Origin: an uncultured bacterium | Lineage (GTDB): Bacteria; Bacillota; Clostridia; Oscillospirales; Oscillospiraceae | Direction: 5' to 3' | Length of the DNA: 60,497 nt | Assembly: GCA_948469375.1 (NCBI GenBank) | Contig: CAOKLO010000015.1 | Span: 1 to 60,497, forward strand | In this document: in pieces, positions 25,369 to 34,090 of the stretch | Position numbering within the stretch: position 1 is the stretch's first letter | Layout: each line of letters begins with the position of its first letter | Notes under the pieces: generated by a model | Told to the model about the DNA's origin: nothing | The model's input: only the letters and a program-made list of their open reading frames with translations | The model's database searches: none | Position numbers and translations under genes: made by a program

Positions 25369-25444
25369 GGGGAAGGGGCGGGAGGGAACGGCGGGCGGAG
25401 CCAATTTTCTCTCTAAACTTTGCTGAAAAAATCCGGATTGCCAA

Positions 25445-25473
25445 TTGCAAAATGAGAAAGACTGTGATAAGAT
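25445..25473 (+). promoter_or_regulatory. Promoter of nifJ
   Basis: TTGCAA (25445-25450), 17-bp spacer, TAAGAT (25468-25473), about 65 bp before the start codon. Confidence 0.6.
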
Positions 25474-25540
25474 TAACAACGCGAAACGGAACGAAACCGT
25501 ATGAGGGAACGTTCTCATATGAAAAGGAGGAAAAACGCCT

Positions 25541-28500
25541 ATGGCACGCAAGTTCAAAACAATGGACGGCAATACCGCCGCCGCCCACGTGTCCTACGCC
25601 TTCACTGAGGTGGCCGGCATCTATCCCATCACGCCGTCCAGCCCCATGGCCGACAATGTGGACCAGTGGGCCGCCGCCGGCCGCAAAAACATTTTCGGCC
25701 AGCCCGTCAAGGTCATTGAGATGCAGTCCGAGGCCGGCGCCGCCGGCACCGTACACGGCTCCCTGGCCGCCGGCGCCCTGACCACCACCTACACCGCCTC
25801 TCAGGGCCTGCTGCTGATGATCCCCAACATGTATAAGATCGCCGGTGAGCTGCTTCCCGGCGTGTTCCATGTGTCCGCCCGCACGGTGGCCAGCCACGCG
25901 CTGAACATCTTCGGCGACCACTCCGATGTGATGGCCTGCCGCCAGACCGGCTTTGCCATGCTGGCCGAGGGCAATGTCCAGGAGGTTATGGACCTGGCCG
26001 CCGTGGCCCATCTGGCCGCCATCGAGGGCCGGGTGCCCTTCCTGAACTTCTTCGACGGCTTCCGCACCTCCCACGAGATCCAGAAGGTGGCCATCTGGGA
26101 TTATGACGACCTGGCCGAGATGGTGGACTGGAAGGCCGTCGAGGACTTCCGGGCCCGGGCCCTCAACCCCGAGCGCCCCGTCATGCGCGGCTCCCACGAG
26201 AACGGCGACATCTTCTTCCAGCACCGCGAGGCCTGCAACAAGTACTACGACGCCATCCCCGAGATCGTCGAGAACTACATGGGCAAGGTCAACGCCAAGC
26301 TGGGCACCAACTACCAGCTGTTCAACTACTACGGCGCCGAGGATGCCGACCGGGTCATCATCGCCATGGGCTCCATCTGCGACGTGGCCGAGGAGGTCAT
26401 CGACTATCTGAACGCCCACGGCGAGAAGGTGGGCCTGATCAAGGTGCGGCTGTACCGCCCCTTCCGTGCGGACAAGCTGCTCTCCGCCATCCCCGCCACC
26501 TGCAAGAAGATCGCCGTGCTGGACCGGACCAAGGAGCCCGGCGCCCAGGGCGAGCCCCTCTATCTGGACGTGGTCACCGCCCTGGCCAACGCCGGCAGGA
26601 CCGACGTGTCCGTGATCGGCGGCCGCTACGGCCTGGGCTCCAAGGACACTCCCCCCGCCAGCGTGTTCGCGGTCTATGAGGAGCTGACCAAGGCTGAGCC
26701 CAAGCGCCAGTTCACCATCGGCATCGTGGACGACGTGACCAATATGTCCCTGGAGGAGAAGCCCTCCCCCAACACCGCGGCCGAGGGCACCATCGAGGTG
26801 AAGTTCTGGGGCCTGGGCGGCGACGGCACCGTGGGCGCCAACAAGAACTCCATCAAGATCATCGGCGACCACACCGACAAGTACGTCCAGGCGTACTTCC
26901 AGTACGACTCCAAGAAGACCGGCGGCGTCACCATCAGCCACCTGCGCTTCGGCGACCAGCCCATCCGCGCCCCCTATTATATCAACAAGGCCGACTTCGT
27001 GGCCTGCCACGTCCCCTCCTATATCGTCAAGGGCTTCCCCATGGTCCGGGACGTGAAGGACGGCGGCACCTTCCTGATCAACTGCCAGTGGTCCGACGAG
27101 GAGCTGGATAAGCACATGCCCGCCGTGGCCAAGCGCTATATTGCCGAGCATAATATCCAGGTCTACACCATCAACGCCATCGACCTGGCCATCGAGATCG
27201 GCATGGGCAAGCGCACCAACACCATCCTCCAGTCCGCCTTCTTCAAGCTGGCCAAGGTCATGCCCGAGGAGGAGGCCATCGGCTATATGAAGGACGCCGC
27301 CACCCACTCCTACCTGAAGAAGGGCCAGGACATCGTGGACATGAACCACAAGGCCATCGACATGGGCGCCACCGCCTTCAAGAAGTTTGACGTGCCCGCC
27401 TCCTGGGCCACCGCCGAGGACAAGGCCGAGGGCGAGAAGCTGGAGGGCCGCGCCGAGCTGGTGGAGATGGTCAAGGACGTGATGGAGCCCGTCAACCGCA
27501 TGGACGGCGACAGCCTGCCCGTGTCCACCTTCGTGCCCCATGTGGACGGCACCTTCCAGCAGGGCGCCTCCGCCTATGAGAAGCGGGGCGTGGCCGTCAG
27601 CGTCCCCGCCTGGAACCCCGACACCTGCGTGCAGTGCAATATGTGCTCCTACGTCTGCCCCCACGCTACCATCCGTCCCTTCGCCCTGAGCGAGGAGGAG
27701 GCCAAGAACGCCCCCGACTGCGCCCAGATCGTGGACATCAAGGCCGGCAAGGGCAAGGGCGTGTACAAGTACTCCCTGGCCGTGTCCGCCATGGACTGCA
27801 TGGGCTGCTCCGTCTGCGTGGGCGTGTGCCCCACCAAGAGCCTGTCCATGGCGCCCCTGGAGAAGGAGGCCGTGCGCCAGCCCGCCTTCGACTATATGGT
27901 GGCCAAGGTGGCCCCCAAGGCCGACATGGAGAGCAATGCCTCCGTCAAGGACAGCCAGTTCAAGCAGCCCCTGCTGGAGTTCTCCGGCTCCTGCGCCGGC
28001 TGTGCCGAGACCGCTTACGCCCGCCTGGTCACCCAGGTGTGCGGCGAGCGCATGTACGTCTCCAACGCCACCGGCTGCTCCTCCATCTGGGGCGGTCCCG
28101 CCGCCACCTCCCCCTACACCGTCAATAAGGACGGCAAGGGCGTGGCCTGGGCCAACTCCCTGTTCGAGGACAACGCCGAGCACGGCCTGGGCATCCACCT
28201 GGGCCAGAAGGCCATCCGCAACGCCCTGATCGAGAAGATCGAGGCCATGGCCAAGAACTGCGCCGACCAGGGCCAGCCCAACGCGGTGCTCCAGGCTTAC
28301 CTGGACACCAAGGACGACGGCGCCGCCAACGCCGAGGCCACCAAGGCCCTGGTGGAGCTGCTGGAGAAGTGGGCCAACGACGGCTGCGAGGACTCCAAGG
28401 CCATCCTGGCCCAGAAGGACTACCTGAACAAGAAGTCCGTGTGGATCTTCGGCGGCGACGGCTGGGCCTACGACATCGGGTACGGCGGCCTGGACCATGT

Positions 28501-29086
28501 GCTGGCCTCCGGCGAGGACGTGAACATCTTCGTGTTCGACACCGAGGTGTATTCCAACACCGGCGGGCAGGCGTCCAAGTCCTCCAACATCGGCCAGGTG
28601 GCGCAGTTCGCCGCCGCCGGTAAGGCCATCAGCAAGAAGTCCCTGGCGGAGATCGTCATGCAGTACGGTTACGTCTACGTGGCCCAGGTGGCCATGGGCG
28701 CCAACCCGAACCAGACCCTCCAGGCCATCCGTGAGGCCGAGGCCTATCACGGCCCGTCCCTGGTGATCGGCTACAGCCCCTGCGAGATGCACTCCATCAA
28801 GGGCGGCATGGCCAACTGCCAGAGCGAGATGAAGAAGGCCGTGGCCTGCGGCTACTGGAACCTGTTCCGCTACAACCCCGCCAACAAGGCCGAGGGCAAG
28901 AACCCGTTCACCCTGGACTCCAAGGCCCCCGCGGGCGGCTATCAGGAGTTCCTGCTCAACGAGGCCCGCTACTCCTCCCTGACCCGCTCCTTCCCGGAGC
29001 GCGCCACCGAGCTGTTCAAGCAGAACGAGGAGGCCGCCATGGCCCGTTGGGAGCACCTGCAGAAGCTCATCGAGCTGTACAAGTAA
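25541..29086 (+). CDS. nifJ: Pyruvate:ferredoxin (flavodoxin) oxidoreductase
   Basis: 1181 residues, full-length single-chain PFOR: pyruvate + CoA + oxidised ferredoxin to acetyl-CoA + CO2 + reduced ferredoxin. Visible in order are the pyruvate-binding YPITPSSPMAD (about 28-38), two [4Fe-4S] motifs (CVQCNMCSYVCP about 696, CMGCSVCVGVCP about 752), a third cluster Cys set beginning SGSCAGC (about 816), and the thiamine-diphosphate motif GDGWAYDIGYGG ... NTGGQASKSS. An AAAGGAGG site precedes ATG 25541. Strong codon bias (almost all codons end in C or G) marks it as highly expressed. Central to anaerobic energy metabolism and a sink for pyruvate from the Eda reaction. Confidence 0.98.
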   Translation: MARKFKTMDGNTAAAHVSYAFTEVAGIYPITPSSPMADNVDQWAAAGRKNIFGQPVKVIEMQSEAGAAGTVHGSLAAGALTTTYTASQGLLLMIPNMYKIAGELLPGVFHVSARTVASHALNIFGDHSDVMACRQTGFAMLAEGNVQEVMDLAAVAHLAAIEGRVPFLNFFDGFRTSHEIQKVAIWDYDDLAEMVDWKAVEDFRARALNPERPVMRGSHENGDIFFQHREACNKYYDAIPEIVENYMGKVNAKLGTNYQLFNYYGAEDADRVIIAMGSICDVAEEVIDYLNAHGEKVGLIKVRLYRPFRADKLLSAIPATCKKIAVLDRTKEPGAQGEPLYLDVVTALANAGRTDVSVIGGRYGLGSKDTPPASVFAVYEELTKAEPKRQFTIGIVDDVTNMSLEEKPSPNTAAEGTIEVKFWGLGGDGTVGANKNSIKIIGDHTDKYVQAYFQYDSKKTGGVTISHLRFGDQPIRAPYYINKADFVACHVPSYIVKGFPMVRDVKDGGTFLINCQWSDEELDKHMPAVAKRYIAEHNIQVYTINAIDLAIEIGMGKRTNTILQSAFFKLAKVMPEEEAIGYMKDAATHSYLKKGQDIVDMNHKAIDMGATAFKKFDVPASWATAEDKAEGEKLEGRAELVEMVKDVMEPVNRMDGDSLPVSTFVPHVDGTFQQGASAYEKRGVAVSVPAWNPDTCVQCNMCSYVCPHATIRPFALSEEEAKNAPDCAQIVDIKAGKGKGVYKYSLAVSAMDCMGCSVCVGVCPTKSLSMAPLEKEAVRQPAFDYMVAKVAPKADMESNASVKDSQFKQPLLEFSGSCAGCAETAYARLVTQVCGERMYVSNATGCSSIWGGPAATSPYTVNKDGKGVAWANSLFEDNAEHGLGIHLGQKAIRNALIEKIEAMAKNCADQGQPNAVLQAYLDTKDDGAANAEATKALVELLEKWANDGCEDSKAILAQKDYLNKKSVWIFGGDGWAYDIGYGGLDHVLASGEDVNIFVFDTEVYSNTGGQASKSSNIGQVAQFAAAGKAISKKSLAEIVMQYGYVYVAQVAMGANPNQTLQAIREAEAYHGPSLVIGYSPCEMHSIKGGMANCQSEMKKAVACGYWNLFRYNPANKAEGKNPFTLDSKAPAGGYQEFLLNEARYSSLTRSFPERATELFKQNEEAAMARWEHLQKLIELYK

Positions 29087-29106
29087 TTCCATCCAAAGCA
29101 TACGAA

Positions 29107-29137
29107 CAGCCCCTCTCGAAAGAGAGGGGCTGTTTTT
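29107..29137 (+). terminator. Terminator of nifJ
   Basis: CAGCCCCTCT-CGAA-AGAGGGGCTG followed by TTTTT. Confidence 0.92.
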
Positions 29138-29138
29138 G

Positions 29139-29174
29139 TAAAAAGACGCGCTCCCGCCGGTTTGGCGGGAGCGC
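29139..29174 (-). terminator. Terminator of NYN-LOTUS gene
   Basis: GCGCTCCCGCC pairs with GGCGGGAGCGC (29148-29174); read leftwards it is followed by GTCTTTTTA. It stands 3 nt after the stop of the leftward gene. Confidence 0.85.
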
Positions 29175-29177
29175 TGG

Positions 29178-29930
29178 TCACTTTTTGTTGCGCACGAACA
29201 CCTGGGTGCCCTGGTATTTGGCGTTGTGGCGCTCGTCGATCTCGAAGCCCTCCAAGGCGGCGATGAATTTGGACAGCTTGGCGAAGCCGTAGTTCCGGGC
29301 GTCGAAGTCTGGCTGCTTTTTGATGAGCAGCGTGCCCAAATCGCCCAGGTAGGCATAGCCGTCCTCGTCCGCCAAATCCTCCACCGACTGGGCGATGAGC
29401 TCCCGGACGGACAGGGTAGCGGCCTCCGGGGTGGGAGCGGGCTTTTTCTTTGCGCTTTTCCCGGCGGGAGCCGGGGTCTCCGGCTGCTGCTCCGCCGCTT
29501 TTAGAGACTCGATGTAGACAAATTTGTCGCAGGCCACAATGAAGGGCTTGGGGGTCTTTTTCTCCCCCATGCCGTATACCTTCATGCCCGCCTCACGCAG
29601 ACGGGTGGCCAGACGAGTGAAGTCGCTGTCGCTGGACACGATCACAAAGCCGCCGCAGTTGCCGGAGTAGAGAATGTCCATGGCGTCGATGATCATGGCC
29701 GAGTCGGTGGCGTTCTTGCCGGTGGTGTAGCTGTACTGCTGAAAGGGGGTGATGGCGTGCTCCAGCAGGAGGGGCTTCCAGCTGCCCATGTTAGGGGCGG
29801 TCCAGTCGCCGTAGATGCGCTTGATGGTGGCTGCCCCGTACACCGCCACCTCCGCCATGATCTCCTTTAAGGCGGTGCGGGGGGCGTTGTCCGCGTCGAT
29901 GAGGACGGCTAAGCGCAATTCGTTTTCCAT
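29178..29930 (-). CDS. NYN domain ribonuclease-like protein with OST-HTH/LOTUS domain
   Basis: 250 residues. The N-terminal NYN/PIN-like domain has acidic catalytic residues in AVLIDADNAP (about 8-17), TDSAMIIDAMD and VSSDSDFTRLATRLRE (about 96-111). A Pro/Ala/Lys-rich linker (about 145-172) leads to a C-terminal LOTUS/OST-HTH domain (VEDLADEDGYAYLGDLG, FDARNYGFAKLSKFI). NYN proteins are Mg-dependent nucleases and LOTUS domains bind RNA, in bacteria reported to favour structured or G-rich RNA. An RNA-cleaving or RNA-processing role is inferred. ATG 29930 with AAAGGAG. Monogenic. Confidence 0.9.
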   Translation of the reverse strand: MENELRLAVLIDADNAPRTALKEIMAEVAVYGAATIKRIYGDWTAPNMGSWKPLLLEHAITPFQQYSYTTGKNATDSAMIIDAMDILYSGNCGGFVIVSSDSDFTRLATRLREAGMKVYGMGEKKTPKPFIVACDKFVYIESLKAAEQQPETPAPAGKSAKKKPAPTPEAATLSVRELIAQSVEDLADEDGYAYLGDLGTLLIKKQPDFDARNYGFAKLSKFIAALEGFEIDERHNAKYQGTQVFVRNKK

Positions 29931-30164
29931 GGTGGGTTCTCCTTTCGCGGGACGTTCTTTTTCTTGAATGAAAAAGAACTTTTAGTCCGCTTCCAACGTG
30001 GTTGGAGTCGAAAGGCTCAGTGCACGACAACCAAATTGGAGTATTTCTTTCAGAATCGTTATCAATTATAGTATATCATATGTGGGGCGAAAAGACCATA
30101 CCAAAAAAATTTCTCTTTGGTGCAGCAATATGACGCCCCAGGGCGTGTTATAGACAGAAGGGGC

Positions 30165-30193
30165 CCCGCAAAGCCACCCTTCAGGCTTTGCGG
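30165..30193 (+). promoter_or_regulatory. Hairpin in 5' leader of ECF sigma gene
   Basis: CCGCAAAGCC pairs with GGCTTTGCGG around an 8-nt loop. It ends about 7 nt before the AGGAGG ribosome site, where it could affect initiation. No clear promoter is recognised in 29931-30164, which otherwise holds an inverted repeat (GTTCTTTTTC/GAAAAAGAAC at 29952-29977). Confidence 0.4.
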
Positions 30194-30212
30194 CGAGAGA
30201 GGAGGGTATGAG

Positions 30213-30689
30213 GTGGACCACTCCAACCGGTTGGAAGAGCTGGTAGAGCAATATGAAAACACCCTGTTCCGGGCGGCACTGGCGATTTTAGGCGACGTTC
30301 AGGAGGCGGAGGACGCGGTGCAGGACACCTTTCTGCGCTATCTGGAAAAGCGCCCCGAGCTCCGGGACAGGGACCATGAGAAGGCGTGGCTGCTGAAGGT
30401 GACGGCCAACCGCTGCAAGAGCCTCCTGCGTACCCGAAAGCGCCACCCGGCGGTGGAGCTGCTGGACATCTACCCCGTCCCGGAGGATGAGGGGAGCCGG
30501 GAGCTGATGGAGGCCATCCTGGCCCTGCCCGCCAACCAGCGCTCGGCGGTGCACCTGCACTACTACGAGGGCTATACCTCCGAGGAGATCGGGGCCATCC
30601 TGGGCCAGCGGCCGGGGACGGTGCGCTCCCATCTCAGCCGGGCCCGGGAGGCCCTGAGGCAGTATCTATTGGAAGACGAAGGAGAATGA
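30213..30689 (+). CDS. ECF-type RNA polymerase sigma factor
   Basis: About 158 residues from GTG 30213 (AGGAGGG 6 nt upstream; longer in-frame starts lack a ribosome site). Region 2: YENTLFRAALAILGDVQEAEDAVQDTFL. Region 4: LPANQRSAVHLHYYEGYTSEEIGAIL, followed by RPGTVRSHLSRAREALRQYL. The next gene starts 4 nt downstream and encodes a single-pass membrane protein, the usual position of an anti-sigma factor. Different from the SigV-like factor at 21.2 kb. Confidence 0.92.
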   Translation: MDHSNRLEELVEQYENTLFRAALAILGDVQEAEDAVQDTFLRYLEKRPELRDRDHEKAWLLKVTANRCKSLLRTRKRHPAVELLDIYPVPEDEGSRELMEAILALPANQRSAVHLHYYEGYTSEEIGAILGQRPGTVRSHLSRAREALRQYLLEDEGE

Positions 30690-30693
30690 TGAT

Positions 30694-32124
30694 ATGAAAC
30701 GCTATCGAAAATTCATGAGCGGCGTGAAGCCTTCCGACACCCTGAACCGGCGGCTGAAGGAGCTGAAAGAGCCGAAAAAGGGGCCCGCACCCTGGGCAAA
30801 GTACGGCGCCATAGCGGCGGCGTTCATTCTGGTATTCGGCGGCGCGGCCCTGGGGATGCACTGGGACGCCCGGTGGAGCGGCCGTCTGGATGAGCTGTTC
30901 CGTCAGGCGTCCTATGTGCCGGAGAACGTGGACGCACCTCAGCCCGACATCGCCATAGTGGAGCCCGGCGATGAGACCGGATCGGTGGAAAAGACCGTGG
31001 GGAGCTATGAGTACCATGATCCCAGGTTCGAGGGCCTGGGTGTGGTCTCGTTCATCATGCTGCCCGATATCGATTACGGCAATACGGGGCTGTCCGAGGC
31101 GCAGACCGCCCTGGACTGGGACATCCCCCAGGGAGCGTTCCGGCGGGACATGAGCCGGGAGCACATCGCCTATCTGCTGGGCGGGGAGGACGCGCTGTCC
31201 ACCCACCTGGACTGGGACGGCTACGAGCTGTCCGGCTGGGCGGCGTGGTATGAGAACGGCGACTTCTGGGGCGCCTATGTCATGGGCCATCAGGGGCCGC
31301 TGGACCACTTCGAGTTTGCGGTGACGGCGGACCAGCTGCCCCCCACCTGCATCGCCTACCCCCACAGCGTGGAACAGGATATCTGCGGTATCACGGTTAC
31401 CGCCGACGGCCACGACTCCGTGGCCACCCCCAGCGGCGGCGTGGACGCCAGCACCCGCCGGGTGAGCTTCATGAGGGACGGTTATGGCTTCCGCTTCGAT
31501 CTGACGAGCACCAGCCGGGCGCTGGCCGAGGAGCGGGTGAGCCGCCTGGTGCGGCTGGTGGCCGACGACGGCACCCGCTATCTGGAGTGGATCACAGATA
31601 CCATGGAGCCTGTCATGACAGCCAATGCGGACGGGACGGTCACCTGCACAGTCTGCGGCGAGACCTTCCCGGACCGCACCCACGGGGACGGGAGCTTATC
31701 CAAGCACGAGAGCGAGACGACCATCTGCCCCACCTGCGGCGAGACATTCCCGGTGGGGGATGAGAAGGCCCATGTCCACTCCTTCCAGGGACCGGCTTCC
31801 ACCGGGGATTACAATCCCGACGATGGTGCGCCCGCTGTTTCCGCGCTGCCCCGTGATCCCAACGAGGAATCCCCCAGAGACCGGGGGGAGAACTGGTGCG
31901 GCACTCCGGATGCGGACCCGGACGACGCCATGTGCTCCGGTTATCCCGCGCCTCATATTTGCGAGATCTGCGGCGAGGCGTACCCGGAGGGCGCCGCGCA
32001 CAGCCACGAGGTCTGCGGCCTGCCCCTGGCCCCGGACACCCACGTCTGCGAGGTGTGCGGCCAGACCCTCCGCGTGGGGATGGAGCACAGCCATCAGCAG
32101 GAACACCACTCAGAGCATCACTGA
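30694..32124 (+). CDS. Putative anti-sigma membrane protein with CxxC/HxH knuckles
   Basis: 476 residues. Short basic cytosolic N terminus (SGVKPSDTLNRRLKELKEP), one transmembrane helix (about 37-58), and a large extracytoplasmic domain of unknown fold. From about residue 314 there are repeated knuckles: CTVCGETFP, CPTCGETFP-(x)-HVH, CEICGEAYP-(x)-HSH, and CEVCGQ-(x)-HSH, then a His-rich tail (HQQEHHSEHH). The C-x2-C-G ... H-x-H pattern is zinc-ribbon-like and unusual outside the membrane. Coupled 4 nt behind the ECF gene, so anti-sigma function is inferred. Metal or redox sensing is a hypothesis. I recognise no named family for the middle domain. Confidence 0.8.
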   Translation: MKRYRKFMSGVKPSDTLNRRLKELKEPKKGPAPWAKYGAIAAAFILVFGGAALGMHWDARWSGRLDELFRQASYVPENVDAPQPDIAIVEPGDETGSVEKTVGSYEYHDPRFEGLGVVSFIMLPDIDYGNTGLSEAQTALDWDIPQGAFRRDMSREHIAYLLGGEDALSTHLDWDGYELSGWAAWYENGDFWGAYVMGHQGPLDHFEFAVTADQLPPTCIAYPHSVEQDICGITVTADGHDSVATPSGGVDASTRRVSFMRDGYGFRFDLTSTSRALAEERVSRLVRLVADDGTRYLEWITDTMEPVMTANADGTVTCTVCGETFPDRTHGDGSLSKHESETTICPTCGETFPVGDEKAHVHSFQGPASTGDYNPDDGAPAVSALPRDPNEESPRDRGENWCGTPDADPDDAMCSGYPAPHICEICGEAYPEGAAHSHEVCGLPLAPDTHVCEVCGQTLRVGMEHSHQQEHHSEHH

Positions 32125-32128
32125 TAAG

Positions 32129-32165
32129 AGCCCCGCCCCGGTAAAGCCGGAGCGGGGCTTTTTTT
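32129..32165 (+). terminator. Terminator of second ECF operon
   Basis: AGCCCCGC ... GCGGGGCT with inner CCGG/CCGG pairing, followed by a run of seven T. Confidence 0.9.
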
Positions 32166-32171
32166 CGGCCC

Positions 32172-32200
32172 TTGCGCCGGAGGCGGAGACCTGCTATAAT
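32172..32200 (+). promoter_or_regulatory. Promoter of WYL regulator gene
   Basis: TTGCGC (32172-32177), 17-bp spacer, TATAAT (32195-32200). Confidence 0.65.
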
Positions 32201-32257
32201 ATCCCTGTTTATCGGACTTTGTTTTTGCTAGCATAGTTGGCGAAGGGAGGGATCGCC

Positions 32258-33256
32258 GTGCCGAAGAGTTCTCATCACAAGCGCAAACTGCCCATTTTGG
32301 CCAAAATGCTGCTGGAGCGCAGCGATGAGGAGCACCCCATCTCCCGGCAGGAGATGCAGGAGGAGCTGGCCCGGTGGGGACTGAGCGCGGAGCGCAAGAG
32401 CATTTACGACGACATGGAGCAGCTGCGGGAGCTGGGTCTGGACATACAGAGCCGCCGGGGCCGGAGCGGCGGCTGGTATATCGGGGAGCGGGATTTTCAG
32501 CTGGCGGAGCTGAGGCTGTTGGTGGACGCGGTGCAGTCCAGCCGGTTTTTGACCAAGCGGAAGAGCGACGCGCTGATCCACAAGCTGGAGGGGCTGACCA
32601 GCGTCCATCAGGCCCGGCAGCTCCAGCGCCAGGTGTATGTGGACCGACGGGTCAAAACCATGAACGAGAGCATTTTTTACAATGTGGACCGTTTACAGGG
32701 GGCCATTGCCGCCAATAAAATGGTGACGTTCCGCTATTTTGAGTACAACGCCCGCCGGGAGCGGGTGTTCCGCCGGGATGGGACCCGGTATAGACTCACC
32801 CCCTACGGTCTGATTTGGGACAGTGAGAACTACTATCTGGCCGGGTGGGACGAGCTGCGCAAGGAGGTGCGCCACTACCGGGTGGACAAAATGGCGGACA
32901 TCACCATCACCGGGATGAGGGGCCATCCCCAGGGGGATTGGACGGCGGAGGGCTACGCCCGGAAGCATTTCGGCATGTTCTCAGGGACGCCCTGCCGGTT
33001 AAAGCTGCGGTGCGAAAACCGGCTGGCCGGGGTGGTCATCGACCGCTTCGGGCTGGAGGTGCCGCTGATTCCCGACGGGGAGGCCCATTTTACCGCCGCC
33101 CTGGATTTGGTGGCCAGTCCGCCGCTGTGGGGCTGGCTGTTCGGCCTGGGGCCCGGAGTGGAGGTGCTGGGCCCCGGCTGGGCGGTGGAGGAATTCTCTG
33201 TCCGGCTGGAGCAGGCGGCGGCGATGTACCGGAACAGGCCGCCTCAGGAGGAATAA
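32258..33256 (+). CDS. WYL domain transcriptional regulator
   Basis: About 332 residues. N-terminal winged HTH (PISRQEMQEELARWGLSAERKSIYDDMEQL, about 27-56), then a WYL domain with YGLIWDSENYYLAGWDELR and HYRVDKM, and a C-terminal WCX-like extension. Start chosen at GTG 32258, since GGGAGG lies 7 nt before it. WYL proteins bind nucleotides or nucleic acid ligands and often control defence or stress genes. Here the only likely co-transcribed partner is the unknown protein 63 nt downstream. Confidence 0.88.
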   Translation: MPKSSHHKRKLPILAKMLLERSDEEHPISRQEMQEELARWGLSAERKSIYDDMEQLRELGLDIQSRRGRSGGWYIGERDFQLAELRLLVDAVQSSRFLTKRKSDALIHKLEGLTSVHQARQLQRQVYVDRRVKTMNESIFYNVDRLQGAIAANKMVTFRYFEYNARRERVFRRDGTRYRLTPYGLIWDSENYYLAGWDELRKEVRHYRVDKMADITITGMRGHPQGDWTAEGYARKHFGMFSGTPCRLKLRCENRLAGVVIDRFGLEVPLIPDGEAHFTAALDLVASPPLWGWLFGLGPGVEVLGPGWAVEEFSVRLEQAAAMYRNRPPQEE

Positions 33257-33319
33257 GCAGCCTGTGAAATGGGAACACTTTCCAAAACGGACCTGCGGGT
33301 CCGGACGGAGGGATTTTTC

Positions 33320-33979
33320 ATGGAGCGTACACAGCTGGGACAGGAATTTTACGAGCTGGGTCTGCGGCTGGGCGGGCTGGGCACGGTGCTGATCGGCAGC
33401 GGCGGCGGATCGCTTGCCCAGGCGCTGGCCCGGGCTGCGGGCTGCGGAGCGGCGCTGGCCGGTGGAGAGGTCAAATTTCACGACGGCGGCTGCACCGCCT
33501 GCGGGGCGTGGCTGGCGGGATACTACGGATTTCCCGTGTCCCTGTTCGTTCGCCAGGAGGGGGCCGAGGTGGAATGGTATCTGCTGGATGGACAGGGGAA
33601 ACGCTTTACTCCCGTTGAGAGAAAGGGGCCTGTGCCTGCCAGCACGGGGGAATGGGATCTCCTTGCCGGGGCGGACGGCGCTTGGGCGGCCTACCGGGCG
33701 GGGGAGTACCAGGGGTCCCTGGGCCCGGCCTGCGCCCAGGGACCCGCCGCCCTCACCCTGGCGCTGGAGCGGCTGGGGTATGAGGTGGCGGACCGGCCCG
33801 TCCCCGGTGCGCCGCTGTTTCAGGCCGACCGGGAGGGCTTTTCCCTCCGGGTGGAGGATGGAGGCAACGTGTTCCGTCCCTGCGGGGCCGACGCGCTGGA
33901 GGGATTGCGGGACTATGTCCAACAGCCTCAGGCGGTCCCGGCGTTCCGGCCGGGGGAGGAGAAGAAAACACAAAGTTGA
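33320..33979 (+). CDS. Uncharacterised protein, possibly degenerate phosphohexomutase-like
   Basis: About 219 residues from ATG 33320 (GGAGGG upstream; a longer start at 33269 lacks a site). Very Gly/Ala-rich. Segments such as VLIGSGGGSLAQALARA, GGEVKFHDGGCTACGAWLAGYYGFP and LLDGQGKRF recall the order of elements in alpha-D-phosphohexomutases (phosphoserine loop, then sugar-binding loop), but the catalytic TASHNP serine loop is not there. This resemblance is weak and by eye. It may share a transcript with the WYL gene. Function unknown. Confidence 0.6.
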   Translation: MERTQLGQEFYELGLRLGGLGTVLIGSGGGSLAQALARAAGCGAALAGGEVKFHDGGCTACGAWLAGYYGFPVSLFVRQEGAEVEWYLLDGQGKRFTPVERKGPVPASTGEWDLLAGADGAWAAYRAGEYQGSLGPACAQGPAALTLALERLGYEVADRPVPGAPLFQADREGFSLRVEDGGNVFRPCGADALEGLRDYVQQPQAVPAFRPGEEKKTQS

Positions 33980-34019
33980 ATTTACAGGGATGTCTCCGGT
34001 TTGTTGTCCGAGGGCCTGG

Positions 34020-34048
34020 TTGACATCCCCCTGGAAATCTGCTATACT
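34020..34048 (+). promoter_or_regulatory. Promoter of ABC-F leader transcript
   Basis: TTGACA (34020-34025), 17-bp spacer, TATACT (34043-34048). Transcription should start near 34055, about 215 nt before the ABC-F start. Confidence 0.8.
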
Positions 34049-34078
34049 AATTGTAGCTTCATTAAAAGGAGTGAAAAG

Positions 34079-34090
34079 ATGCGCAAGTAA
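34079..34090 (+). CDS. Three-codon leader peptide (MRK)
   Basis: AAAAGGAG, 7-nt spacer, then ATG CGC AAG TAA. A strong ribosome site in front of a three-residue frame 24 nt after the expected transcription start is hard to explain except as a regulatory upstream frame. Such minimal frames precede antibiotic-inducible ABC-F genes and sense stalled ribosomes. No direct proof that it is translated. Confidence 0.6.
   Translation: MRK

Noticed and set aside
25286-29356. A 1356-codon minus-strand frame antisense to nifJ
   Set aside because: It mirrors the third-position bias of nifJ, has no family motif, and runs across the end of comM and the intergenic region. Shadow frame.
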